Source: Haloarcula halophila (GTDB lineage: Archaea > Halobacteriota > Halobacteria > Halobacteriales > Haloarculaceae). Taken from it: DNA of 64,000 nt. Below, piece after piece: positions 24,336 through 33,566 of this stretch; the first letter of the stretch is position 1; each line of letters begins with the position of its first letter. The notes under the pieces are model-generated. The model saw nothing but the letters and a program-made list of their open reading frames with translations. It ran no database searches and was not told the DNA's origin. The stretch lies in NCBI RefSeq assembly GCF_029278565.1, contig NZ_CP119559.1:124001-188000 (forward strand), given 5' to 3'. The translations under genes and the position numbers were made by a program.

Positions 24336-25754
24336 ATGCGTCGAGACCGGAGTGCGGTACTACATTTCGCTTCGCAGGTCGTCAGATCGATAGCCGGGTT
24401 CGGAACGACGTTGTTCGCCGCCCAGTACTTCGGTGCGAGCGGTCTCGGCATCTATTCGGAACTACTGGCGGTTCTCTTTTGGGTCAAACTCCCCGGAAAC
24501 AGTATCCGGACTGCCGTCTCGAAACGGATGTCGGAATCGGAGGCTGTAACCGGTCACTTCGCTGCCGGCGCCCTCACGATATTGGGATACGGCACCGCTG
24601 TCGGACTGGTGATCTACCTCTTCGAAACGCGAATAAACGAGTATTTCGGGGTAGAAGTCGCGGCTCTCGCCTTCTTGTTACTGGCGACAAACATGTTCCT
24701 CGATATAACCCGGGGCGGAATCGAAGGGGCGAAACGGGTTGCGCTCTCGGGGTGGCTCAACACGCTCGAAAGTATCATCCGGTTGCTCGCTCAGATCGGT
24801 TTCGCTCTCGGCGGTGCGATGCTACTCAGCCTCGTCTACGGGCATGTTCTCTCGATGGCCGCGATTGCGATGGTCGGGTTGTATCTCCTGCGCGAGCGAC
24901 TCACGATACCGTCCCTATCGGAGTTCGGCGACCTTCGCCGGTTCACGCAGTATTCCTGGTTGAGCAACGTGGAGGGTGTGGCGATCAACTGGTTAGATTT
25001 ACTGGTACTCGGCTATTTTGTCACCGATGATTTCATCGGCATCTACACGGCCGTCTGGACGCTGACTGGTTTCCTCGCGCTGGCGGGGAAGTCGATATCG
25101 TCCACTCTCTTTCCCGAGCTGAGTCAGCTCGGGAGCGACGGGCGGATCTCGAAGGCGCGCGAACTGATCTCGGATAGTTTGCTGTTTACCGGGATCTTCC
25201 TCATCCCCGGGCTGTTCGGGGGTGCAGTGATCGGTGACCAGCTCCTCCGTGTGTACGGGGCAGAGTTTTCACGTGGTGCACTCATCCTGTTAGTCCTGAT
25301 CTTGGCACGGACCATGCACACGTTCGGACGGCAGGCAATCAACGCGCTCAACGGTCTCGATTATCCACAGCGTACGTTCAGGATCAATGCGCTGTTCATC
25401 TCGGCGAACCTCGTGCTCAATATCTCGCTCGTATTCGTCTTCGATCAGTACGGGCTCGGCTGGTACGGAGCAGCGATCGCAACACTGCTTTCGAGTTGTA
25501 TTTACTTTGCCGCGGGATGGGTCGCTCTCTCGGCTGAAATCGGGGATATCCCGTTCCCCGTAACCGGCATCGGGAAACAGATCGTTTCGAGTGTCGTCAT
25601 GACGGCGGTCGTCTACACTCTCACACTGTTCGTTCCGGACACGCTGTTGAGTGCTGTTGGCCTGGTATTTGTTGGAGCGGCCGTCTATGGCTCCCTCTTG
25701 CTCGCGATTTCATCGCCGATCCGGGAGAAACTGTTGCGGGTCGCCGATCTCTAA
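24336..25754 (+). CDS. Oligosaccharide flippase (MATE/Wzx-like)
   Basis: A 472-aa integral membrane protein with about 12-14 hydrophobic helices and the polysaccharide-transporter pattern: an N-terminal FASQVVRSIAGFGTTLFAAQYFGASGLGIY and a C-terminal domain with LGWYGAAIATLLSSCIYFAAG. Wzx/AglR-type proteins move the lipid-linked glycan across the membrane to AglB. Its place among glycosyltransferases supports that. Its stop overlaps the convergent gene's stop within CTAA. Confidence 0.88.
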   Translation: MRRDRSAVLHFASQVVRSIAGFGTTLFAAQYFGASGLGIYSELLAVLFWVKLPGNSIRTAVSKRMSESEAVTGHFAAGALTILGYGTAVGLVIYLFETRINEYFGVEVAALAFLLLATNMFLDITRGGIEGAKRVALSGWLNTLESIIRLLAQIGFALGGAMLLSLVYGHVLSMAAIAMVGLYLLRERLTIPSLSEFGDLRRFTQYSWLSNVEGVAINWLDLLVLGYFVTDDFIGIYTAVWTLTGFLALAGKSISSTLFPELSQLGSDGRISKARELISDSLLFTGIFLIPGLFGGAVIGDQLLRVYGAEFSRGALILLVLILARTMHTFGRQAINALNGLDYPQRTFRINALFISANLVLNISLVFVFDQYGLGWYGAAIATLLSSCIYFAAGWVALSAEIGDIPFPVTGIGKQIVSSVVMTAVVYTLTLFVPDTLLSAVGLVFVGAAVYGSLLLAISSPIREKLLRVADL

Positions 25755-26890
25755 TCGAGTTCTTGTAAAATCGACCGATAGCGATCACACGCGGACTCGA
25801 AGCTGTACGTCGACTCGATCAGCTCCCGCCCTCGCGCACTGACTGCTCTCAGATCGTTTCGGTCGAGGATCGCTTCGATGGTGGTCCGCAGTTGTCCCGG
25901 TTCGCGGGACTCGACGAGAAACCCCGTCTCGCCGTCCCGAACCACGTCGGGGACGCCCGAGACCGGCGACGCCAGCACCGGCGTCCCGCAGGCCAGCGCC
26001 TCCAGGATCGTCGTCGGCAACCCCTCGGTCGGCTGTGATGGTAACACGAGCACGGAGAGGTCGTTCAATTGTTCGGGGACGTCGTCGTGGTCGACCCAGC
26101 CGGTGAGTTCGACGCGACCGGCCGCGATCTCGTCGGCGAGTTCGGCTTCGAGCCACTCCCGGAGGTCGCCGTCACCGATGAACCGGAACGTGATATCCTC
26201 GGGGAGGTCCCGGGCGACCGCGGCGAGTTCGCGGATACCCTTCTCCTCGTCGAGCCGACCGAGGAATCCAACGACGCGATCGCGCTCGTCGTAGGGCGTC
26301 TCGATGTCGAACTCGTCGGTCCTGACGTAACGAGCGCCGGTCGGGTAGACGTCGGGCGCTTCCGGGTGGAGGTCGAGCTCTCTGGCCATCTCGGGCGTGT
26401 AGGTGACGACGCCGTCCGCGAGCGCGAAGCCGGTCCGCTCTAACAGCCGGACGAGGCCAGCGAGCGTCCGCGCGACCGGGGACGGCAGTCGCTGTTCCCA
26501 GGTCAACCGGAGGGTCAGGGGGACGTCTCCACGGGGTTCGACGAGTACGGTCTTCCCCAGGAGCCGCGCTGCCAGGATCGGGAGGACGTACGACGTTGCG
26601 CCGTAGAACAACACGACCTCTTCGTCGCGGTCGGCCAGGACGCGACACATCCGGAGTTGGTTCAGGAGAAAGCGACCGGCAGCGACGGCGACCGAGTCAC
26701 CCGCTCCCTTCCGTGTGAGTTCGACGACTTCGCGTGTGTCCCGGATCTCCGAGTCCGCTGGGAGATCGGCGGTCACCAGGGCGACACCAGTGATCGCGGC
26801 GAGAATATCGAGCAGACTCCGCGTGGCGTTCTCTCCGGCTGCAGCCAGTGGATGCGTGACCACACAGACGTCCGGGAGTTCTTCGGCCAT
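25751..26890 (-). CDS. Glycosyltransferase family 4
   Basis: A 379-aa GT-B enzyme. The N-terminal part carries VCVVTHPLAAAGENATRSLL and VVLFYGATSYVLPILAARLLGK. The donor domain has VVGFLGRLDEEKGIRELAAVA, FRFIGDGDLREWLEAEL and EX7E in LPSQPTEGLPTTILEALACG. It starts 3 bp after the AglG-like gene, so the pair forms a minus-strand operon. Its high GC matches the aglG-aglB side of the locus rather than the AT-richer middle. Confidence 0.88.
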   Translation of the reverse strand: MAEELPDVCVVTHPLAAAGENATRSLLDILAAITGVALVTADLPADSEIRDTREVVELTRKGAGDSVAVAAGRFLLNQLRMCRVLADRDEEVVLFYGATSYVLPILAARLLGKTVLVEPRGDVPLTLRLTWEQRLPSPVARTLAGLVRLLERTGFALADGVVTYTPEMARELDLHPEAPDVYPTGARYVRTDEFDIETPYDERDRVVGFLGRLDEEKGIRELAAVARDLPEDITFRFIGDGDLREWLEAELADEIAAGRVELTGWVDHDDVPEQLNDLSVLVLPSQPTEGLPTTILEALACGTPVLASPVSGVPDVVRDGETGFLVESREPGQLRTTIEAILDRNDLRAVSARGRELIESTYSFESACDRYRSILQELD

Positions 26891-26893
26891 CGG

Positions 26894-27829
26894 TCACCTC
26901 CACACCGTCGTCCCGTAGAGGTAGCCGGCCCCGACCGCACCGGTCAGGACGAACAGGAAGAGCAGTTGGAGGACGCCCGCGACCGACGGCGACCGAACGA
27001 TACCGTCGAGGCGGTTCGGCACGGAGTCGAACAGCAGCGAGGAGAGGAACTCCGACTCGTCGCCCGTCGATTCGGGGACCAACACCTCCATCCCACGCTT
27101 GGAGTAGCCCTGCCAGAACGCCCGGTCGATCAGCCACCCGGGGTCGGTCCGGTAGTCGAATATCTTGTGGGCGATGACCGCGTCGGGGTTGTAGTAGACA
27201 CCGTAGCCGGACGCCGCTTTCAGTCGGGCACAGAACTCCGTCTCCTCGCCCTGGAGGTTCTTGTCCCCTCTCCGGCCGCCGATCTCCTTCTCGAAACCAC
27301 CCAGCTCCTCGAAGATATCCATCCGGAAGGAGATGTTCGACCCGAACGTGTTGCGGACTTCGCCGGGCTCGTCCGGGTCGCCGTCGGGGCCAAAGCCCAG
27401 GTGTGTAACCCCGATCAGCCAGTAGAACTCCGCCGGGAGGAACGCGGGCTTTCCGGCGACCCATCTAGGTACTTGTTTGCCCCCGACGGCTGGGACGTCC
27501 TCGCGCTGGTAGACGTCGACCAGTTCGGCGACCCACTCCCGGTCGGCGATTGCGTCGTCGTCGAGGAAGGCGACGACATCCCCGGTCGCCACCGCGGCGC
27601 CGTTGTTGCGGCTGACCGCCAGCCCGACGTTCTCGTCGTTGCAGTGGACCCGGACATCCGTTCGGTCGCCGAAGTCGTCTTCGAACCGGTCGGCGATGGC
27701 CTCGTCGCCGTCGGAGACCAACACGAGTTCGACGTCGTCGTGGGACTGGTCGAGCACGCTCCGGGCGGCCTCGTAACAGTCAGTGTACCGGTCCATCGCG
27801 TGCGTACAGACGACGACCGAGACACGCAT
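26894..27829 (-). CDS. AglG-like glucuronosyltransferase (GT2)
   Basis: A 311-aa GT2 transferase with a C-terminal membrane helix (LLFLFVLTGAVGAGYLYG). The GT-A motifs are VSVVVCTHAMDRY, DENVGLAVSRNNGAAVATG and VVAFLDDDAIADREWV. NTFGSNISFRMDIFEELGGF and GEETEFCARL match AglG/AglI/AglE-like haloarchaeal enzymes that add hexuronic acids to dolichol-linked glycan. The start at 27829 puts the catalytic strand at residue 2; upstream residues look non-coding. It is divergent from aglB, sharing about 94 bp with an AT-rich box on each strand. Confidence 0.85.
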   Translation of the reverse strand: MRVSVVVCTHAMDRYTDCYEAARSVLDQSHDDVELVLVSDGDEAIADRFEDDFGDRTDVRVHCNDENVGLAVSRNNGAAVATGDVVAFLDDDAIADREWVAELVDVYQREDVPAVGGKQVPRWVAGKPAFLPAEFYWLIGVTHLGFGPDGDPDEPGEVRNTFGSNISFRMDIFEELGGFEKEIGGRRGDKNLQGEETEFCARLKAASGYGVYYNPDAVIAHKIFDYRTDPGWLIDRAFWQGYSKRGMEVLVPESTGDESEFLSSLLFDSVPNRLDGIVRSPSVAGVLQLLFLFVLTGAVGAGYLYGTTVWR

Positions 27830-27923
27830 GCTCGCAGGTGTGCCACGGGTCGTTTTAGGCGTTTCCATCCCTCCTCGGCGAAGGTCAAAAGGCTTATGCG
27901 CGACATGCCAGTCTTTCCGTCCA

Positions 27924-30824
27924 ATGAGTCAATGGCGGGGCCAATTCGAGGATAACCCCGAACTCGAGGCTGCCCTGGACAAGGTCGAGCGGTGGTACCA
28001 CGTCCCTGTCCTCTTGGCGTTGCTCGGGTTCATGCTGTGGAATCGTGTGCGTAGCTGGCAGAACTTCATCGTCGACGGTGAAGTGCTGTTCTCGGGGAAC
28101 GACCCCTGGTACCACTACCGGACGACGGTGTATACGGTCCGGAACTGGCCGGGTACGATGCCGTTCGATCCGTGGACCCAGTTCCCGATCGGCTCCTCGC
28201 CGGGCCAGTTCGGGACGCTGTTCGATCAGGTCGCCGCGACACTCGCGCTGATCGTCGGACTCGGATCACCCAGCGAGAGTACGATCGCGATGGTCGCGCT
28301 GTTCTTCCCGGCAGTCCTCGGTACGCTGGCCGCGATCCCGATGTACGTGATGGGGCGGCGCCTGGCCGGTCGACTAGGCGGCGTGACCGCTGTCCTGGTC
28401 CTGGCACTTTCGGCCGGTGCCTTCCTCGGCCGCAGTCTCGTCGGCACCTTCGACCACCACGTCGCCGAGGCGTTCCTCCAGACGACCGCCGTCCTCGGTA
28501 TGATGGTCGCGATCAGTGCTGCGAACCGTGACAAGCCAGTGTTCGAGCAGTTCGTCGACCGTGACATCGACGCCCTCCGATCGACGGTGCTGTGGTCCGT
28601 GCTGAGCGGGTTCGCCGTCGCGACGTATCTCTGGACGTGGCCGCCGGGTGTCCTCCTGATCGGTATTCTCGGGACGTTCTTCCTCCTGCGTCTCATCATC
28701 GAGTTCGTCCGTGGGCAGAGCCCGGAACACACCGCGATCGTCGGGACGATCGCACTGGCAACGACGGGGGTACTCACGCTCGTGAGCTTAGATACGCTGA
28801 CTGTCAGCGCGACGCGACACTCGCTGCTCCAGCCCGGCCTGGCCTTCGCGGTCGCCGGTGGCTGTGCGTTCATGGCGTGGCTCGCCCGGTACTTCGATCG
28901 GGAGTCCCTGGATACGACTCTCTACCCGGTGACCGTCTTCGGTATCATCGGTGTCCTGGCCGCGGTGGCCGCCGTGGTGACCCCGGACCTGTTCAGCTTC
29001 TTCGTCGACAACGTCCTGCGCGTCATCGGGTTCTCGGTCAGCCCGACCGCCGGCACCGTCGGGGAAGCACAGCCGTACAACCCCAACGATCTCTACCCGC
29101 AGTATGGGCTCACCGTCTTTATCGCCGCGATCGGCGTCGTCGCGATCGTCGCCGAGCAGTTCCTCGCCAGTGACCCCGACGGTGAGGAACTGCTGGTGGC
29201 GATCTGGGGCGTCTTCCTGTTGGCCGCGACGTTTACCCAGGGCCGGTTCGCCTACTACCTGATATTCCCGGTCGGTGCGATCACCGGGCTGCTCGTCGGT
29301 CGGCTGGTCAGCTGGGTTGATCTCTCCGGTGACGGCGATATCGCCCCGTACGAAGTGTTGACAGTCATCTCGCTGCTCGTTGTCGTCGTCGCTCCGTTGC
29401 TCGTCGTCGCCCCGACGCCGATGGACTACGGGAGTTCCGCTGGCCCGGGACAGGGTATCGAGAACTGGGACGACAGCCTCCAGTGGATGGAGGGAAACAC
29501 TCCCGCCGTCGGCGCCTACGACACCGGCGATGAACAGTCGCTCGACTACTACGGCACCTACAAGAACCGCGAGGACTTCGACTACCAGACCGGTGATTAC
29601 GGTGTCCTCTCCTGGTGGGACTACGGGCACTGGATCACGACCCGCGCAGAGCGGATCCCGAACGCCAATCCGTTCCAGCAAGGGACCGACGTGGCTGCGA
29701 ACTTCCTGTTGGCCCAAAACGAGAGTGAGGCCGACGAGGTCCTCGAAACGTACGACGAGGACGACGCCCGGACGGAGTACGTGGCCGTCGACTGGAAGAT
29801 GACGCAGGTCAAGGCCGGCACCGGCTACGGCGGGAAGTTCTTCGCACCGCCACAGTTCGACGACGACTCGAACCAGTCGGACTACTACCGTCCCATCGTC
29901 GCCGGGAACGGGAACTTCTTCTTCCACTACCGGACCCAGGACTACTACAACAGCACTGTCGTCCGGCTCTACGAGTACCACGGGAGCGCGGTCAACGCTC
30001 AGCCGATCGTCGTCGACTGGGAGCGTTCGACGGCGAACGGGCAGTCCCGCCGTGTGCCAGCCGAGACGCCGATCCGGACGTTCTCCAATATGAGTGCCGC
30101 GGAGAACTACGTCCAGCAAGACGGCACCGCACAGGTGGGCGGTGTCGGGACGGTCCCGAGCCAGCGGGTCCCGGCACTGAAACACTACCGCTATGTCGGC
30201 TCCAGCGACCGGACGGCCTACGAGTCCTCCGAACACAACCGTGCGATCCTCACGGAGGCACAGGGGCTCCGCTTGCCCGTGCAGCCGGCCAGCGACACCT
30301 GTGGCGCCAACCAGACCTCGGCTCCGATCGGCGGGTCGAACTACTGTACGCCCGACCAGATCGCCAACCTGATGCACCAGAACTCGCCGACGTGGACGAA
30401 GATCTTCGAGCGCGTCCCCGGTGGGACCATCGAAGGGACCGGACCGGCCAACACGGTCGTCCAGGTCAGCGTCCCGATGCGCAACACCCAGACCGACGAG
30501 ACGTTCACCTACCGGCAAACAGTCCAGACTGACGAGAACGGGAACTTCGAGACGACGGTTCCGTACTCGACGACCGGCTACGACGAGTACGGCCCCGCCG
30601 ACGGCCACACGAACGTCAGCGTCCGTGCGGAGGGTCCCTACCAGTTCCGCGCCGTCACGTTGCAGAACCGGACTGTCGTCCGGTCAACCGGGACGACGCA
30701 CGTGACCGAGGGGCAGGTCATCGGCGAGAACGAGACGGCCTCGACGGTCGAACTCACCAGGCAACAGCCCCAGGACGCCAGTACCGGCTCGCTCTCCCCC
30801 GGTGCTGTCCCAGCAGAAAACTGA
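27924..30824 (+). CDS. aglB: Oligosaccharyltransferase AglB
   Basis: A 966-aa STT3-family enzyme that transfers lipid-linked glycan to Asn in NxS/T sequons on the outer face of the membrane. About 13 hydrophobic helices fill the first 520 residues, with acidic loop motifs SGNDPWYHYR and GTFDHHVAEAF. The catalytic signature WWDYG is at 564-568 (VLSWWDYGHWITTRAERI). The large soluble C-terminal domain ends in beta-rich sequence. The ATG at 27924 has TTAT about 30 nt upstream. It anchors the identification of this region as the N-glycosylation locus. Confidence 0.96.
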   Translation: MSQWRGQFEDNPELEAALDKVERWYHVPVLLALLGFMLWNRVRSWQNFIVDGEVLFSGNDPWYHYRTTVYTVRNWPGTMPFDPWTQFPIGSSPGQFGTLFDQVAATLALIVGLGSPSESTIAMVALFFPAVLGTLAAIPMYVMGRRLAGRLGGVTAVLVLALSAGAFLGRSLVGTFDHHVAEAFLQTTAVLGMMVAISAANRDKPVFEQFVDRDIDALRSTVLWSVLSGFAVATYLWTWPPGVLLIGILGTFFLLRLIIEFVRGQSPEHTAIVGTIALATTGVLTLVSLDTLTVSATRHSLLQPGLAFAVAGGCAFMAWLARYFDRESLDTTLYPVTVFGIIGVLAAVAAVVTPDLFSFFVDNVLRVIGFSVSPTAGTVGEAQPYNPNDLYPQYGLTVFIAAIGVVAIVAEQFLASDPDGEELLVAIWGVFLLAATFTQGRFAYYLIFPVGAITGLLVGRLVSWVDLSGDGDIAPYEVLTVISLLVVVVAPLLVVAPTPMDYGSSAGPGQGIENWDDSLQWMEGNTPAVGAYDTGDEQSLDYYGTYKNREDFDYQTGDYGVLSWWDYGHWITTRAERIPNANPFQQGTDVAANFLLAQNESEADEVLETYDEDDARTEYVAVDWKMTQVKAGTGYGGKFFAPPQFDDDSNQSDYYRPIVAGNGNFFFHYRTQDYYNSTVVRLYEYHGSAVNAQPIVVDWERSTANGQSRRVPAETPIRTFSNMSAAENYVQQDGTAQVGGVGTVPSQRVPALKHYRYVGSSDRTAYESSEHNRAILTEAQGLRLPVQPASDTCGANQTSAPIGGSNYCTPDQIANLMHQNSPTWTKIFERVPGGTIEGTGPANTVVQVSVPMRNTQTDETFTYRQTVQTDENGNFETTVPYSTTGYDEYGPADGHTNVSVRAEGPYQFRAVTLQNRTVVRSTGTTHVTEGQVIGENETASTVELTRQQPQDASTGSLSPGAVPAEN

Positions 30825-30899
30825 ACGCTCGCCGATACCCCGATTTCTCTTCTACGTCTTATTGCACTCTGTCGGGCGAAGACGTGTCCCGGAAGCGAC

Positions 30900-31079
30900 T
30901 CAGCTCGTCAGCGGGTTGAAATTCCCGTTGATGTCCCACTCGTGGAGACAGTGGGGGTTTCCGGCCTGTTTCTCACCGTCTTCGGTGGTGATTGCCCAGT
31001 TGACCAGTTCGTCGTCCCAGACGTCGTGTCGTCCACATCGTTCACACGTCCGCTCGCGGGGCGGTTCGATCTCTGCCAT
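30900..31079 (-). CDS. HEWD-type small zinc-ribbon protein
   Basis: A 59-aa cytoplasmic protein. It has a CxxC knuckle (RTCERCGRHDVW), then NPHCLHEWDINGNFNPL. The Cys/His pattern suggests one zinc site. The HEWD string defines a small halobacterial family I recognise by name; its function is unknown. The ATG at 31079 is chosen because the region upstream in frame overlaps the next gene and has no family similarity. It lies 46 bp downstream of the 31126-31581 gene on the same strand. Confidence 0.8.
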   Translation of the reverse strand: MAEIEPPRERTCERCGRHDVWDDELVNWAITTEDGEKQAGNPHCLHEWDINGNFNPLTS

Positions 31080-31125
31080 AGTCGATGACAGTACGGCGGT
31101 GATTATCAGCGTGCCGGTCACGAAC

Positions 31126-31581
31126 TCAGAACTCCGGCAGGTCGTCGTCGACGACTTCATCGGCTTCCCAGTCGAGGTAGTCCTCGGCGAGGACGTCACA
31201 GACGGTCTGTCCCAGTTCGGTCAGCGCGGCGTTGATCCCCGAGACCGTCTCCCAGGAGCCGAGTTCCGGATGGAGCTCCCGTTCGCGCCAGTTCTCCGGG
31301 AGCCCGGGCGCGTGGTAGCCGACGCGGCCGGCAAAGGAATCCCAGAAGAAGTCGAACTCGGCGATCAGTTCGAGGTCGCGGACGATAGTCCACGCCTCGG
31401 CGTCGAGAACCGTGTCGGCGGCCCACTCGTCGAAGGCCTGCGCCCAGGCACCGTCCTCCAGGGCAGTCGCCAGTTCCTCTCGGCGGTAGTCGTCGCCATC
31501 GACCGATACGTCGTCGTACTCGTCGGTCCCGGCCGCCGGGCTGAGCGCCGGAGGCTCCGGTGTCGGTACGTCGAGTGTCAT
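31126..31581 (-). CDS. Conserved halobacterial protein of unknown function
   Basis: A 151-aa strongly acidic protein. It has many Trp and aromatic residues (AWAQAFDEWAADTVLDAEAW, FDFFWDSFAGRVGYHAPGLPENW) and ends VDDDLPEF. It has no signal peptide, metal motif or membrane helix. The ATG at 31581 begins MTLDVPTPEPPAL; a longer frame exists but reads into the divergent lipoprotein region. I do not recognise the family with certainty. Confidence 0.75.
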   Translation of the reverse strand: MTLDVPTPEPPALSPAAGTDEYDDVSVDGDDYRREELATALEDGAWAQAFDEWAADTVLDAEAWTIVRDLELIAEFDFFWDSFAGRVGYHAPGLPENWRERELHPELGSWETVSGINAALTELGQTVCDVLAEDYLDWEADEVVDDDLPEF

Positions 31582-31674
31582 ACCCGGACTTCGGGGCCGA
31601 CTGGGATAAATCACCGCGCCGATCGCAACGGACAGAGGGAAACGGTTTACGACCCGGGCCGACAACCCGCAGTC

Positions 31675-32256
31675 ATGGTCCCCTGGTCCCGACGCACCCT
31701 CCTCAGAGCGACGGCAGGAGTGGGCAGTGTCGCTCTCGCCGGCTGTAGCGGATTCGGTCAGTCGACAGAGACAGACGAGCCGCCACCGCCCGGCGATCCC
31801 GTCCGGAACTACGAGCAGCGGGTCGTCCACGTCCCCGGAGAGCAGCCGCTCTTTCGCTTGCCGGACGCCGACCGGTCCGATCAGCAGGTGTTGCTCACTG
31901 CTCCGAGCGATCGCGACGACATCCGGTTTACTGACCGGGGGGAACGGCTTTCGGCGTTCGTCGATGCCACGTCGTTCGACGACAGTTCGGTTGCACTGTT
32001 CCAGCGAACCTTTCCGGAGTGTCGCCGACTCGGCGTCCAGACTGTCCGACGCCGCCCGGACGAACTCAGGGCGGAACTCTGTATCCCCCGACGACCGGCC
32101 GATGTCGCGTGTCGGACGGACCGCAGGCGTAGCGGCGCGGTGGCGCTCAGAGTCCGGACGACCGACGTATCGGACGACGAACTGGCCGCCACTGTCGGAT
32201 CACAGTGTCGGCCGCAACTCGGGCCGCTCCGGACGACGACGGGTGACACCACGTGA
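31675..32256 (+). CDS. Tat-exported lipoprotein of unknown function
   Basis: A 193-aa surface protein. MVPWSRRTLLRATAGVGSV supplies the twin-Arg motif and LAGC the lipobox. The mature part has four Cys residues (FPECRRL, AELCIP, ADVACRT, SQCRP), compatible with two disulfides outside the cell. No known domain was recognised. It overlaps the next lipoprotein gene by 4 bp (GTGA), so the two are co-translated and probably form a surface complex. Confidence 0.8.
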   Translation: MVPWSRRTLLRATAGVGSVALAGCSGFGQSTETDEPPPPGDPVRNYEQRVVHVPGEQPLFRLPDADRSDQQVLLTAPSDRDDIRFTDRGERLSAFVDATSFDDSSVALFQRTFPECRRLGVQTVRRRPDELRAELCIPRRPADVACRTDRRRSGAVALRVRTTDVSDDELAATVGSQCRPQLGPLRTTTGDTT

Positions 32257-33566
32257 CCGAAGAGCGGTCCCGCCGAGCTGTCCTCGCCGGTGTCGGTGGC
32301 TCTCTGGTCGCCCTGACCGGCTGTTCTGCGCTGTCGGGTGGCGACGGTAGCCGGTCGTACGACCGGGACAGACTCGGACAGGTTCTGGACGACACGTCGC
32401 TTCCGGATCGGGCCGAGTTCCCGTTCACCGTCCCGCAGGCCCAGTTACAGGCCCACCGTGACCGGATTCGGACACAGATCGACGCTGTCCCGACCCAGCC
32501 GTCGGTGCCTAACGAGGCAATCGCCCGGGAGATCCGCGAACGTCGGGAGGCGCTGTCCGAACGGCTCAAATCGATAGAAGAGGAGAAACCGGCATACCGT
32601 CGGCTCGCCACTCTCCGAGAGATCCGCGGTCAGGCTGGCGAACTCAGGGGACTGTCGCTGGCGGCGATCGACGCGATCGAACGCCGGCAGATCACTGCAC
32701 AGCGGGACGACCTTCGGGACCGGCTGGCGGCGTTCCGAGCAGCCTGGGAGTATCGGGGTGACGGTCCCGTCGACGCCGTCGCCGCGAACGCCGAACTGGA
32801 GGGGCTCCTCGATCGGGCGGTCCACGAACTGGAGCCCTGGCCGCTGTTCCCCGATTCGGCCGTGGCTGCCCCGGAACGTGTCGGGTACATTGCGGGGAAA
32901 CTAGAGAGATCGGCGGCGGTGATAGACGACGCCGAACAGTTCCGGAACCGGCTGGCGGACCGATCGACGGGCCGGTACCGGCCAGCGCTGATGGCGACCG
33001 CGACCTGGCTCCGCCGTCGGACTCGCGACCAGGCAGCACGGTTCGAGTCCGTTCTGGCCGCCGATACGCTCCCGGTCGACCGGGACGCGGTGGACTCGCC
33101 CGCAGACCACCTGCACAACCTCGCGGCAGAAACCGCACGCAACTACACGAACGGCGAACTCCTCGACCGGATCGGCGAGGGCGGTTACGCGGATGCAGTC
33201 AGATACGCCGCACAGCGACGCACTGCCCTGCGGGTGCTCTCGACGGTCTCGCGCCAGATCGGTGAGGGCGGGGGTGACGCCGCTCCGTCGGTTCCGAGCG
33301 ATCCGTCTGTCGGCGAGATTGCGAACGCCCGTGAGCGGGCGATCCACGCCTACCGGAAGGCGACCGACTCCGGTGTGGCTCCGGTCGCGACACTGACGAT
33401 TACGCCGGCATACACGGAACTCAGTCAGGCAGACCTGGACGTGGAGAACGGGACCGACCGCGGATACGTGCTCTTCGCGCAGTACTGGTACGTCGAGCAG
33501 TACGCGCGAGCGACGGCCGAGACGACCCGGGAACTGACACACCTCCTTCGATCGGCTGCGGAGTAG
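32253..33566 (+). CDS. Tat-exported lipoprotein, helical, unknown function
   Basis: A 437-aa protein starting at GTG within the preceding stop. MTEERSRRAVLAGVGGSLVALTGC contains the twin-Arg motif and lipobox Cys. The mature protein is mostly long amphipathic helices rich in Arg/Glu/Ala (REIRERREALSERLKSIEEEK, RRQITAQRDDLRDRLAAFR), suggesting helical bundles or coiled coils. No enzymatic motif is seen. It appears to be the structural partner of the smaller lipoprotein at 31675. Confidence 0.82.
   Translation: MTEERSRRAVLAGVGGSLVALTGCSALSGGDGSRSYDRDRLGQVLDDTSLPDRAEFPFTVPQAQLQAHRDRIRTQIDAVPTQPSVPNEAIAREIRERREALSERLKSIEEEKPAYRRLATLREIRGQAGELRGLSLAAIDAIERRQITAQRDDLRDRLAAFRAAWEYRGDGPVDAVAANAELEGLLDRAVHELEPWPLFPDSAVAAPERVGYIAGKLERSAAVIDDAEQFRNRLADRSTGRYRPALMATATWLRRRTRDQAARFESVLAADTLPVDRDAVDSPADHLHNLAAETARNYTNGELLDRIGEGGYADAVRYAAQRRTALRVLSTVSRQIGEGGGDAAPSVPSDPSVGEIANARERAIHAYRKATDSGVAPVATLTITPAYTELSQADLDVENGTDRGYVLFAQYWYVEQYARATAETTRELTHLLRSAAE

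Noticed and set aside
28788-30608. 606-codon minus-strand open frame inside aglB
   Set aside because: It lies wholly opposite the oligosaccharyltransferase and has no family motifs; it is a shadow frame due to codon bias.
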